Assembly: GCA_965178125.1 (NCBI GenBank)
Contig: OZ237758.1
Coordinates: 186,001 to 250,000 of the forward strand
Reading direction: 5' to 3'
Length of the DNA stretch: 64,000 bases
DNA from: Bilabrum cf. latius
Lineage: Eukaryota > Bigyra: Bicosoecida > Bigyra > Bicosoecida
Positions 11,801-23,925 of the stretch are shown piece by piece. The position numbers and the translations under genes are program-made. The notes beneath the pieces are model-generated. The model saw only the letters and a program-made list of their open reading frames with translations. It was not told where the DNA came from and did no database searches. How positions within the stretch are numbered: position 1 is the first letter of the stretch; every line of letters begins with the position of its first letter.

Positions 11801-14800
11801 CGGCTGCGGGACGCGTCGACCGGTGGGATTTTTGGCGCCGAGTCGGCCGCGTGGGGCGTGCAGGAGGCCTGGTCCCCTGGGGTGCCCACCAGCGCCCACG
11901 GCCTGTCGGCAGCCGTGTACCTGTCCGTGGGCTGGCAGAGCGTGGGGCACGCCCCTTCGGATCACGCGGTGTACTCGATGGTGCGTGCGTGGGTGGAGGC
12001 GGATGAGGACCGTAGAGACGCGATGGATGCGCACGGCAGCGAGTGGGCGGGCTCCGGGCACGGCCGGCAGGCCAGCTCCGGCGATCCTGTCATATGTGCG
12101 ATCGAGGAGGAGAGCAAACGGGAGGCGGGCGATGAAGACCCCGCGATGCAGGCGTTCGAGGACGATGCCGGGGTGGAGGGCGGTGCCTGGGCGGAGTTTG
12201 AGGTGGAGGACGATGACACGAGCGTTGACAGCGAGGAGCTGCTGGACATGGACGTGCAGGAGGCAGCGGACCTGGTACTGCGGAGGGCGGGCGAGGGGGA
12301 CGGCATGGGAGGGGCCGCTGACCACGAGCACGAGAACGTCGTTGGGATCCAGCGTGAGTCAAGCAACGCCAGTCGGTGGTCGGATAGGGAGCGGGAGGAT
12401 GGGAGCAGCCGTGGGTCTGAGAGTGGCGGCTTGGGGCGGGCGGGCGGTGAGACCTCGTCCACAGGGCTCATATCCCCGAGGGGACCCACCGCCAGCCAGG
12501 ACGGCAGCTCCAAAGGGGGCCAGCTGCCACACGCGGGCACAGCCTCTGTGCGGACGGACCGGCTGCCTTCATCTGCCACGGTCGGCGGGACTCCCCGCCT
12601 GGAGGGGAGCAAGGGAAGGGAGAGCGGGGGCAGGCTGCAGTCTCGCGCCACGGACGCAGAGCTGGGCCCTTCCTCCGGGTCGCTGCAGGCCAGCTTCCAG
12701 CTGGACGCGAGGCATCTGTCCAGGGGCAGCCAGCTGGAGGACGAGGACGAGGGAGAAAGAGGACAAGACGAAGAAGGAGGGAAGCACCGCGCCGGCGGAG
12801 CTGACGCGGTGGGTAGGACTGAGGACGGCTCCAACGGGCGCATGGGGGACGATGAGGTAGAGGACGTGCTACGGGGCCTGCCTGCGGGACTTGCACAGAT
12901 ACCTGACGGCAGGCGACGCTCGCTATCTGCGGATCCCTCCCAGCTCAAGCCCGCTGGCGCGAGACAGGCGGGTGCAGTAGGAGCGGTTGGAAGCGGCATG
13001 CCGGGTAGCAGGCTAAGCCAGGGAACAGCCTCCGGTTTACCGCTCGCGTCACCACCGAGACCCTCATCGCACGGCTCGGGTGCTCGCACGCCAACCGGAT
13101 TCAAGACCCCGCCGGGGAGCGAGGCTTCCCCTGCTGCATCCTCAGCGCAGGGCAGCCCCGGCAGAGGCGGGGGCGGCGACGGAGACGCCACCCCACGCAC
13201 CCCGATTGCGATGCGGAGCACCCCCAGGCGAAGAAGGAGCTCCTCACTGGACGCGTTCGGGGCCTCTGGGGCGGCCCACGTGGCGCTGCGGGCCGCTGCC
13301 GCCGCGACCGCCCGCGCCACCATGAAGCGAGAGGCTGGCGAAGCTGCAACCGCGGGCGAGGGCAAGGAGCAGTTGCAACAGCAGGAGCGCAGCTCTCCAG
13401 ACATGAAGAATTCCGCCGGGCCCCCGCGGCCGCTTCCCAGCATACCACCTCTCGTGATCGAATCGATCCGATCGCAGGACGAGGAGAGCTCTCCAGGCCG
13501 ACGTGGTTCAGAGCCCGTGAAGCGGCGCACCTCGCTGCTGACTGGAGAGGGTGACGACGAGGAAGATGAAATCGAGCGTGACAATGGTAGCAGACAGCTG
13601 GGCGTTTCTCCTCGGAGCTCCCCACATGGTGGCGGGGGTACTCCTGGGGGAGCAGAGGGGTCAGGCTCCGCCCAATCTGGCAGCGCTTCGGTTGGTGCGG
13701 GTGCCAGCGGCAGCATGCCCGCCAGCCGTGGGACCCAGGGAACAGGGCAGAGGCCACGGTGGAACGACGCGCAGCTGGCGGCGCGAGCGAAACTGCGCCG
13801 TTGTTCCCTTGTTGTGGCAGCCGCTGTGCTTGAGGTGCTCAGCGTGCGCGCGCAGGCTCAGGGCAGCGGGACTGACGGCCGCGAGCTGACAGCCATGGCG
13901 CTGTGGAGGGCGGGCGTGGGGCCTCTGGTGCAGTCGGCCGCGCAGCTGAACGGCGATGCCGCTCTGTTCGCTGCCTGTCTCACGCCCGAAGCCCGCAGGG
14001 GCGTGCTAGAGGCGGCTCTGAGCCTGCCTTTCTTGCCCGGTGATTTCTAGCAAGGAGCCAGTCGCGCGCCAAGAGGGGCTAAGGCTGCAACGGCCGGGCT
14101 TGGCCAGCACGCAGCACCGGGTGCCCCTGAATTCTTCTTTGAGCAGGCTCTCGAGGGCGAGTCGTCCGCAGCGGCAGCGGCTGCCAGTACCCAAGGCGGC
14201 TCCGAGGGCGGCACCGGCGACGGATCTCGGCCTGCGGCACCCACCGATGTGGCACTCGCGGCGTGGATGGACGGCTTGCACAGGCGCGCGATCACCGAGG
14301 AGGGCGGCATGGCCGACTTTCTGGCCGAGTCGGATGACGAGTGGGCGCTGCTGCTGGGCTCGGGGCAGGGCCATGGGCAGGAAGGCTAGCGCGGAGGGAA
14401 CCGGATCCTTAGCCTGGAGGAGACCGTGCTGCGGGACGCTTCAGCCCTGGCCTCCGGCTGCCTGACCCGGGCCCAGAGCAGACACATCGAGTCGCTGCCC
14501 AGCCCCGCCCTGCGAGTGGCCCTGCGGCGGGTGCTGGAGAGAAGGAAGGCCTCGGGGAAGGCGTTCCTCGCGGCGGGGTCCATGCAGCGGATCCGGTGGT
14601 CGCAGGCTGTGCTGGGAGGACTGCCCGCCAGCACGTACTCCTCGGAGGCGCTGGTGGACGTGGTGGCGGCCGGTAGGAAGCTGGTGTCGCTCTCCCAGAC
14701 GGTCGGGCTGCACGCCAGAGAGATGCTCGCGGAGCAGACCGTGCGGCTGTTCACCGGGGCTGCGCATGGTGCGGGCAACGGCAAGGGGCGCGGAAATCGT

Positions 14801-17800
14801 CAGGGCAAGGGTCCGCATGCCGCCATCCTGGAGCAGCTGTTCCGGAGCGGGGAGGCAGCGGGAGGGCTGGCCGGCGCTCTGCATGGGCCAGATGCACCCG
14901 CGCATGGGTTGGATCTAGCCCTCGTTTCTGCGGCTGCCAGCCGGGCGCTGTCACCTCTCAACGAGATCGGAGAGCCCGCCGTGCTGCCCTTTGTGCTGGC
15001 ATACTCGGCTGCGTTCGCTGCCGGGCGGTGTGGGGCCCCGTCCATACCCTTGCTGCCGAGGCACCCTGCCTCCGTGTTCTTCCCGTCACTGGGCCCCAGC
15101 GATCTCGGGAACGCCGGTGCGCAGTCCGCCGAGCTCCTGGCCAAGCTGAGGCGGGCGGACCTTGCCATCCCAAGGCCCGCCCGCGTGGGAGCGATCGCGA
15201 GGAGGATCCCGGGTGACGTGCGGTGGGTGCCGGGGCAGAGGGAGGAGGAGGTATCTGCCATCCGAACCGATGCAGTGGGTATGCCAGGGGGTGCGGCGGG
15301 CGGCGGGCTGGTCCCGGCCGGTATGGCCATGGACGACGAGGAGGGCCTGGTGCAGCACGGGGGTGATGCCGCTCTCATGGCCCACCTAGAGGCGGCGCAC
15401 GGCCGGCGGGGCAAGCCGCAGGCGATGTCGGTGATCGAGCGGTGGTCCATCGGGGAGCAGGAGGACGAGGATGACGAAGAGGACGAGCTGCTGCGGGGCA
15501 TGGCCCGGGCGGGCGCGGGCTTTAGGGGCAGAGGGGCCTCTCGGCAGCGGCCGGTGGCGGCTGCTGCTGCTAGGGTGCTACGCAGGGGCGACGCCGCGAT
15601 GCTGGAGGGAGACGCGGTGGCTGTGGGCGGGGCGAGGGAGGCTCCCGTGGGCCCCGGGGGCAGCCTGGTGAGACTGTCGCTGTGGAGGGCAGGAGATTCG
15701 CTGCGCGTGTGGCCGCAGGTTCAGGTGGAGCCGGGTGAGGACGTGAATGGCGCCGGAGATGGCACACTGCTGCTGCTGGACGGCGGTGCCATCGCGGCAG
15801 CGAGTGCTGTGGTGGGCTCTGCCGAGGGCATCGGACTGCACAGCGGGGGAGGGGCAGTGGCGGCATCGGCGTGTGCTCCCGCGGGCGCAGGGGCCGGCGG
15901 TGCGGGAGACGCCTGGCTGGTGGCACACCTGACCATTGCTGACGTGGCGCCTTCTAGGGTCCGCAGCGGTTTCGCTGCCGCCGCCCTTCGCCCCTGGCTG
16001 CTGTCGGGGCGGCAGGCCAGGCGGCTGGAGGCCCAGAAAAACGCAGAGAAGGAAGCGGCTGCCGCGGCCCGCAGCGTGGAGGGCAGCGCCAGTGGGGACG
16101 GGGACGGGGACTCTGCATCTGGCTCGGGCCCACGCGCCAGACGAGCATCGGACGCAAGCGCGGCTCGCGCGGGGGTGACGTCCAAGGCCAGGGCACTGCT
16201 GGGGGCAGGTGTCGCGACTGGTCCCGCGGCTCTGCAGTAGAGCGGGGCCTCGGCTGCAGGGTCTCAGGGCTCCGGTGACAAGGCCAGCGGGGCCGGGACC
16301 GCTGTGCATGCCGCTGTGCAGCGGGCGCGGTGGCAGGGCGTAGAGGTGCGAGCCACCACCAAGCAGCTCGCCGCCCTGCTGGTGGCGCTGGCGGCAAGTG
16401 GACGGGCGGGACATGCATTGCCGCGCGTTGGATTTGGGAGAGCAGAAGGCTCTGCTGCTGCTACTGAATCGTCCGTGTAGCCCGACTTCCTGATCCAGAT
16501 GCACGACGTGCTGGCAGGGGGCATCGCAGCGGCGCGAGACCTCGTCCAGGCAGCGGCGGGCGCGCAGATCGACGACGTGAACCTGGACAGGCAGGGCGAC
16601 CCTCTCAGGGTGGACGTGGAGGTGCAGCGGGCGCTTCAGGCGGCAGGGGACCACGTCAAGCGGCTGCTGGGGCTCAAGTCCATGACGCACGCGAGCGGTC
16701 GCATGGCGGATGCCTCCAGCAGCCACGCTGTGGTGCGCTTCGGCTTCGCCGTGCCGCCTCCTCAGCTGCGCGTCACTCCCCTCGTGCTGACCGCCTTCCC
16801 CATGCCACGTGTCGCAGCAGCCGGGCTGGCCGCTGGCGGGCTGCTTGGCACCGGCCTAGACGCCTTGGGGAGCTCTGCCGAGGTGCTTCACACCAGCAAC
16901 ATGGCCACGCTGCTCGGGTGGGTGTCGGGGTCTGCGGGGGGCTCTGCCGCGGGCTCCCTCCTGGCCTCGCCCCCCACGGGAAAAGCTGCCACGGTGGCCC
17001 CCGGGCACCACAGCATCGGCATGCTGACGGGACCCGCTGGGTTCGGCGGAGGTCACTCGGGAGGGGGGGCCGCGGGGGGTGGCCTGCCCGGGTCGCCTGC
17101 CGCGGGCGCTGCCACCGGCGGGACGGGCGGCTCCGGGTCCGGCTTGTTCGGTACGCAGGGCAGGGGCCGGCGGCTGGGGCGGCTGGTGCGGCACTGTCTG
17201 CGGCAGGTGGAGGAACAGGCCAGGGTGGAGCACATGGCGCAGGCCGCGCCCAGCCGTGGGCGGTCCGTGCTGCAGTTCCTCGGGGCCTCCTCCAGCGACA
17301 CAGGGTCCCGGGCCCGTGTGGGCCGCGCGTCCATCTCTGCCCTGCCTCGGTCCATGGGCTCCACCGCGGGGCAGTCACACGCCTCGTGTGAGGGAGGCGA
17401 CGCGCCCGGGCGGGAGGCAGCGGCTGCCGCCGCGCAGGCCGCCAAGAAGCGCGCCCTCGCCGTGGTGTTGGAGTCTCGTGTGACGAGTGACCCCGACTGG
17501 CGGGCGTGGGACTGGCACCTGGTCGCCCTGCTGCTGGACACGATGCTGCCCTCGCCGGCCGTGCTGGAGGCCGTGCTGGGCGAGACGGTGTTCATGCAGC
17601 GGCTCGGGCGGGCCTTTCTGCTCGGAGAGGCGGGGCTGGAGCTGCCCTCCGAGTCGCAGTGGGAAGGGTACAGCAAGCAGCTGTTCGAGGAGCAAACGAG
17701 CAGCGGGCTGTTCGGCCTGTTCTCTGGCAGGCAGCGGTCGGCCTCCACCGCCGCTGGGGCCCTTCAGCGGCCCTCCTCGGTTGCGACCATGGCGGCCGGA

Positions 17801-20800
17801 GGCAGGCCGGTGGTGCGGGCCACCTCTGACTCGGCGCCTTCAGGGGAGGACAAGGGCGCCGCGCAGATCTCGAGGGTGCCCTGGACGGCGGCTTCCCTGC
17901 GATTCGCCAGATGCGCGAGGCAGTGGCTGGTGCTGCTGCTGCACCACCCCATGGGTCGGCGCGCCCTGCTGGACACGGATGCAGGGGCCAAGGCGGCCGC
18001 ATCCGCGAGCGAGACGAGGCCCGGGGACGTCCTGCGAGAGCTCGTCCTGGCTTTGCTGCGGCAGTCGCTGCCGGGCGGTGGCACCAACCCGTGGCACGTG
18101 TTCGCAGGCGAGGACTCGATGAAGGAGCTGGCGGCGAACCATGCAGCGGCCGCGTGCCCCTCGGGTCCCCCCACGGCGAGCAAGGTGGAGTACGCTTCCA
18201 GTGCCTTGATCCGGTGGCGGTTCGAGCGGTGCGTCGCGCGAGAGATCGTGACTGCCATGCTGGGCGCGATGACTGCCTCGGAGCAGGGGCGGGCCGTGCT
18301 GCTGGAGCTGGGCAGGGACGACTGGGGCCGCAACGCGAGGGTCGGTCCGGGCAAGTCATCCTCCACTCTGGCACTGCGGAGGAGCACAGCGATGAGTGGG
18401 AGGGCGGGGGGTGCGACCCCCAGTGATTTGGGGTCGTCCCCGAGGGACGGCAAGGCAAGGCGGGGTTCGGTCCTGTCGGACGAGCGGAAGCAATCGAAGG
18501 CGGGCCAGGGCAAGGACGAGCGGTCACCTTCGTCGGCTTCGTCTTAGCCATCGCAAGGAGGGGCGCAGGCGGAAGGCGCAGGGATGGGTGCCCGGGCACG
18601 TGGCAGCACCGGGGCGGGAAAGACCCCGTCGACTTCCCGTGCCCGCCGAGCCAGCTCGCGCCGCGGCCGCGCCTCTCTCACCTTCGGCCGGAAGGAGCCG
18701 GACGCTGTAAAGGCGCTAGCTACGGCGCTGCTGCAGCTTGGGGAGGCGTCTTCACAGAGAGGCGCCGCTGGGGGCGCGCGAAGCAGCCTGCCCTCGGGTA
18801 CCCCCCTGGCGCGCAGGCCCACGAGCAGCTCGCCCAGCGGTTTCGGCCGCGCCGCTTCCCCCGCGCCTGTTTTCTCCTTTGGGGGACAGGCAGGCACGGA
18901 CACAGGCGCGGCAGCGGCAGTGGCAGCGTCAGCGTCAGCGTCAGCGTCAGGTCCCGCCCTGGGCTCTGCCGAGGCGCAGCCCAGGGCCACGCTGCTGCCC
19001 GGTAGTGTGGCGCGTGCGCCCCCCGGCAGCATCTTGCTGGGCGTGCAGGCCGTGTTTGGCCACTGGGCCACCCCCGCCCTGGCCGCCTCCATGGCCTACT
19101 GCCTCAAGCAGCCCGACGAGTCGCACCCGATCGGGGGCATGGTCCGGATGGGCCTCAGCGCGCAGCGGGACTACCTGTCGAGAGTGGTGGTGGGCGCGCT
19201 GAACCCGGGGGCATGCCAGCACTCTCGTTCCCTAGTGGCCACGTGGCTGGTCATGGGCAGCCGGCAGCTGAGGTCCCACGTGCTGCTCTGGATGCGAGTG
19301 TGGCTGCGCCGAGGCATGCCGCTGTACCAGCAGTGGGGGCTCCCTCTCCTCGTGGCGGTGGCCATGGCAGAGACCAGGGAACAAGGAGGGGACATGCAGC
19401 TGGCGGTGCAGGCGCTCTCGATCCTCACAGAGGCAGCAACCCTCAGCCCTGCCTACCGGCGCACCATCGTGGCGCTGGGTATCAGGCTCGCGCTGTTCCC
19501 TGCGCAGGCATGGGTCCCTCTTGCCATGGCCCTCGCGGCGGGTTGGGACGGAGAAGATGGGGGGGAGGGCGTGGCGATGCTGGCCGAGCAGGGCTTGCTG
19601 GCACCGCTGCTAGGGCAATGGAGGCTCCTTCGGCAGGTGGAGTGGGTGGCGCACTGCGACGCGTTGGCTGCAGATAGCCTGTCCGCCGGTGGTGTCGGCC
19701 TGCAGGGGCTGGAGGATCCCGCAGGTGCAACGGCCAGCGAGTCGGGCGGTGCCTCTGCCGTGCTGGAGTCACTGCGGGAGGCAGCTCGCATGCAGATGGC
19801 GGGCGTGAAGAGCGGGCTGGGCGGGCCAGGCGTGGGGCTGCAGGTGGCGGGTGGGTCCGTGGGCCCCGCCAGTACTGCGAGTGCTGGTGCTGGTGCCGGT
19901 GGCCCGGGCTCGGGCTCTGGCTCGGAAGCCGGGCGCGGGGGACCGGGGTCGGCTGTTGACCCAGGCACCCCCACGGCGGGGGCGCAACGGGGTGCCCCTA
20001 CTGGCGCTGCGTGGTTCCGTGGGCGGGATAAGGCAGGGCGGCGAGGCACTGCCACGACCGCGGAGAGCGGGCCGGGGAGAGCTGTTGAGGAGGAGGAGGA
20101 CGAGGAAGGACAGCACCCCCTCGGGGGTCCCGGCAGGGGGGTGTTCCGAGCTTGGACGCAGATCCAGGGGTTGGGTGCTCCCGCGGAGCCCGAGCCCGTG
20201 CCCGTGCCCATTTGGGCTCCGAGTCCGCAGTCCGCGGGCGGGATGGCGGGACAGACAGGAGATGGGCCCACCGGTGCATCGGCCTGGGGGGAGGGCTGGT
20301 CCCTGGAGGGGCTGGCCAGGCTGCCGTGGCGCGTGGAGGTCTGGGCCGAGTGGCCGCTGGAGACCGCCGTGGGTGGTGGTAACAGTGGTGAGGGAGGAGG
20401 GGGTGGCAGCGGCTCGACTGCTGGGGCCACTCCTGGTTTCTCCCGCGCCGTGCTCACGATGGACGCTCAGCTGGACGCGGGGCAGTACCACCCCGAGGTG
20501 GTGGATGTCCCCCTGGTGGGGTCAGGGGAGGAGGGCCAGGGGATCTCGCGCGCGGGGGGCATCCGATCGGGCCGATCCTCCCGCGCATCCTCCGTGGCCC
20601 TGCCCCCGGGGAACAGCAACAACAACAGGGGCAGGGGCAGCAGGGACAAGGTGCGGCGAGGGTCGGGGACATCCGTCGCGAGTGGGGCTCCTCACGGGGC
20701 TGGACCTGGACCACAGGGCGGGTCTGCTGCTAGCGGTGGCGCCGGCGGCACATCAGCTTCTTCGTCTCCATCCTCGCGCTTCGCTAGGGACCCGCGCGTG

Positions 20801-23770
20801 CCGCCGACGGGCGCCTGTGCCTCTGCCCGCAGCACGCCCCGCGGCTCCCTCCGGGTGGTGGCCCGGTGCATCAACAGCGCGGGGCAGCCCCAGCCCGTCG
20901 AGCTGCCGGCCACTGCGGTGGTGAAGGCGGCTCTCATCGTGGGCTCGCACGTTGTTGATTTAGGCTCCGGATCCGTGCCGTTTGGGGCCAGGCGCCCCAG
21001 CGCTCGGTCGCACGAGGCACTGGCGGCAGCGAGCAGCTCCCTTCCTGGCGTTGTAAACGAGGAGAAAACCGACGGGGCCGGGAGCCCGGGGCGGGGACTG
21101 GCGACGGGCTCGGGCTCTGGAGTCCCTGCCGCGCTGGCCGGGTCCGTCCGGGGCGCCCGTGCGGCAGCAGCATCGGCCGGGCAGCCATACCCGCAGTCTG
21201 CCCTGGGGGCGGGCTTCTACGAGGTGGAGCCAAGCCGCAGCCTCAACGATGCGGTGGACACGCAGCACTCCCGCGTGCAGGCCACGGGGGACCGGGCCAC
21301 GTACCAGGCCAGGGCAGGCGTCAGCGCTATGCTGCCTCCCCCCAGGTTTCGGTCGGCGCTGGAGTGGAGCAAGGACGCGGGCCTCCTGCGAATCGACCCC
21401 AGCACCTCTGTGAGCGCGGCAGCATCGTCCTCGTCGGGGGAGTGGGGCGCCCCGGGGGCCCCCAGCGGCACGGGCCGGGGAGGGGTGTCGCCCACTTCCG
21501 GGGGGGGGCAGGGGGGGGTCCCGAGGGCCTCCGTGGGTCCGTCCGCCGCTGCTGTTCCCCAGGCCCGCTCCACGGACCCCAAGCCGGTGGCAGGGGCGGG
21601 CGGCACGGCCTCTGAGGCGCGGGGCAGTGGCGTGCTGCACACGGTGGCAGAGACCGTCACCGCCAAGCTGAGGCCCTCCGAGGCGCACGCATAGCTCAAC
21701 AAGCTCGAGGCGAGGACCGCGAGCTGGTGCGCCGCCGGTGTGATGAGTGTGCTGGACCGGGCCGTGAGGGTATCCAAGAGGAAGGGGGCGGCGGGGCACT
21801 CGTCACACCGCCGGGCGGCCTCATCTCTGTCTCGGCCCTCCCTCGCTGCGGCGCTGCGGGCCCCAGTGGCTTCGCCTCGAGCCATCGATTCCCCGGTCGG
21901 GGATGTGGCGCGGTTCCGGTTTGACGGCGCGGCACGCTGGGGCGATATCCCGCCTTCGGCTGCTGCAGGGAACAACAAGGGCGGGGCTGACAGCGCCAGC
22001 GCGGACGGGGCTGGCAGCGCGCACAGCGGGCAGCTGGGGACAGGCGCCGGGCAGCGGGGCGGGGCCGCCTCTTTCAGGGGCGAAGCCGCCCTTGTCCGGC
22101 AGCAAGCACTCAGGTGCGCGCACACCATCCTGGATGCCGTCCCTGAGCTGCCGGGGCCCGCCTGCCCCGTGCCCGTGCCCGAGCCCGAGCCGACTCCGCG
22201 CGCCGTCCGCATGGCCGGCGGGCTAGGGGCGGAGGGGGCGCGGCTGCCCGGCTGCAAGCTCGTCTTCACGGAGTCCATGCTGGTTCCCGGCGCCGCGCAA
22301 TTGCACTCCGTCGAGTTCCGCATCCGCCCCCTCCCCGAGCGCCGCACCCGCCGCCCTGCCCCGCCACACCTGGTGGGCGCCCTCAGCAGGACCAAGCTCG
22401 GGAGGAGGCTGCTCCTGCGCTCGGGGCTGGTGCACGACGCGGCTCTGGCGGCGATGGACGGGCAGCTGAGCGACCTCCGCAGGCGGGCTGCGGTGTGGAC
22501 GCTGGGGCACTGCGGGAGCTGTCCCGCGGGGCTGGCGCTGCTGCTGAAGCACGTCAGTCCGGACATCGTGGTGCGGATGGACTACCTCGCGAGAGACAGC
22601 TCCAGCCTGGCGCTCAGGTGCACTGCACTGCAGGCCATGTCGCTCATGGCGCGGTCGGGCCGCGGGCGGGCCATGCTGCAGGGGCTCGGGTGGGTCACCT
22701 GCGACAGGGACGGGGCCTCGGCGGGGCTGGCGCCCGGGGTGCCGGGGCAGGCATTCCGGCCGCATATCCCCGTGCAAGCCGCCCTCTTCCCCACGGAAGT
22801 GCGCGGCGCCGGCGGAACCTCCGGGGGCGCCTCCTCGGCAGCCCGGGACAGCTCCCGCACCGGGGTACCCCTGTGCCCCGACCTTCCCGCTGGGTCCTCC
22901 GTGGCCGTTGTTCCCTCGGCCGCCTCGCAGCTGTTCACGCTGCCTGCGCGGAAGCAGGGGCAGGGCACTGCAGCGCTGGGGCAGGACGTACCACAGGTCC
23001 GGGTCGTGGAAGAGGAGGACGAGAAGAGGGGGGACGACAAGGGGTAGTCATCTGGGCAGTAGGGTAGTGGCAAGGGCTAGGGCAGGGGCAAGGGCCCGGA
23101 AGCAGCGGCCGAGGATACGGACGGCATCGGGTGCGCCCTCAGGGGCGTGCCCCGCATGTCGGGGCCCCCGGTGCACCACCGTGCAGTGCGGGCCAGCAAG
23201 TCGCTGCTCAGAGGCGTTGCCGCTGCCGGTGTGACGAGTGCGGACGGCAGTCCCGTGGCGGAGCTGGACGACGTTTTGGACGTGCGGGACGGTTTCTCCC
23301 ACCAGCGCCTGCCGCCCGTGAAGCCACGGTGGGAGCCAGTGCTGCGGGCCATCTCCGGCCTGCCGGTGCCGTTCATGGCGCGCAAGTGCAGGCGTGTGCT
23401 GGCGCGGGCGGCTCGCGGGGAGGAGGGGCGACGCCTGTTTCAAGAGGCTGGCCTGTACTGGCACGCGCACCACATCTTGGCCGAGAGTGGGTGCGGGCTG
23501 GCGGAACGGAGGGTGGTGCATTCCCTGTTCGATAACGTGCTGTTCCATGCCAAGGATTGGGAGGAGGAGCTGGGGACTGGGGAGCTGGAACAGGCGGGTG
23601 GGGTGAGGGGGCAGGCGAGATCGGGTGATGGGTCGAACGCGTCTCCGGCGGGGAGCGCAAGCGCGGCGAGCGAGCACGGGATCGGGGAGGACAGGCAAGT
23701 GCTCCTGCGGCGCATCGAGGACATGTGCGAGGAAGTCTAGAGGGCCAAAGGTGCTTCAAATGGGACCACT
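5877..23770 (+). CDS. RICTOR: RICTOR, giant TORC2 subunit (about 5,924 aa, 16 in-frame UAG)
   Basis: RICTOR is the defining scaffold of TOR complex 2. From ATG 5877 the N-terminal HEAT-like RICTOR_N region runs through FRALRYVVHTPDAARAF, LLERTEALKLARAVIQLAP and ACIDTLLLWIVDARTM. A probable 119-bp intron (6715-6833, GTGAG...GCGCAG) shifts to the frame that stays open to TGA 23768; the exon lengths sum to a multiple of three. Helical RICTOR_M-like blocks lie near residues 3830-4050 and 4390-4510 (LRSHVLLWMRVWLRRG, QALSILTEAATLSP), and RICTOR_V near 5460-5580 (RRRAAVWTLGHCGSCPAGLA, LRCTALQAMSLMARSGRG). Between the domains are about 3,000 residues of Gly/Ala/Ser/Glu-rich, probably disordered sequence. 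TAG codons lie at 5991, 6111, 7805, 7820, 8012, 11633, 14048, 14387, 16238, 16478, 18545, 21692, 23045, 23060, 23078 and 23738. Human RICTOR has about 1,700 residues. An alternative 44-bp intron (6741-6784) is possible. Confidence 0.85.
7805..7840 (+). repeat. His-Gln coding repeat with CAG/TAG interchange
   Basis: In the RICTOR frame the codons run TAG CAT CAG CAC CAG TAG, then CAT CAG CAC GAG CAA. The imperfect His-Gln repeat carries TAG at the position that CAG occupies in the neighbouring copies, which suggests a single C-to-T change tolerated as glutamine. Confidence 0.7.
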
Positions 23771-23925
23771 TGAAGCATCACTGCAGGCGATGCAAGCTAA
23801 GTGGCGGCGGTTCGCTGTGCCACACCTGGTTTTTAGCTGGGCCTAAGCAAGTGATCAGATCGATCCGGAATTGAATTTTAGGCAGAATCGCCACGCACAT
23901 TAACTTTATTTGCCAGAATACGTCA

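Noticed and set aside
5877-23770. RICTOR region as eight or more separate genes ending in TAG
   Set aside because: All pieces share one frame, start without ATG context, lack promoters between them, and carry consecutive parts of one domain family ending at a TGA.
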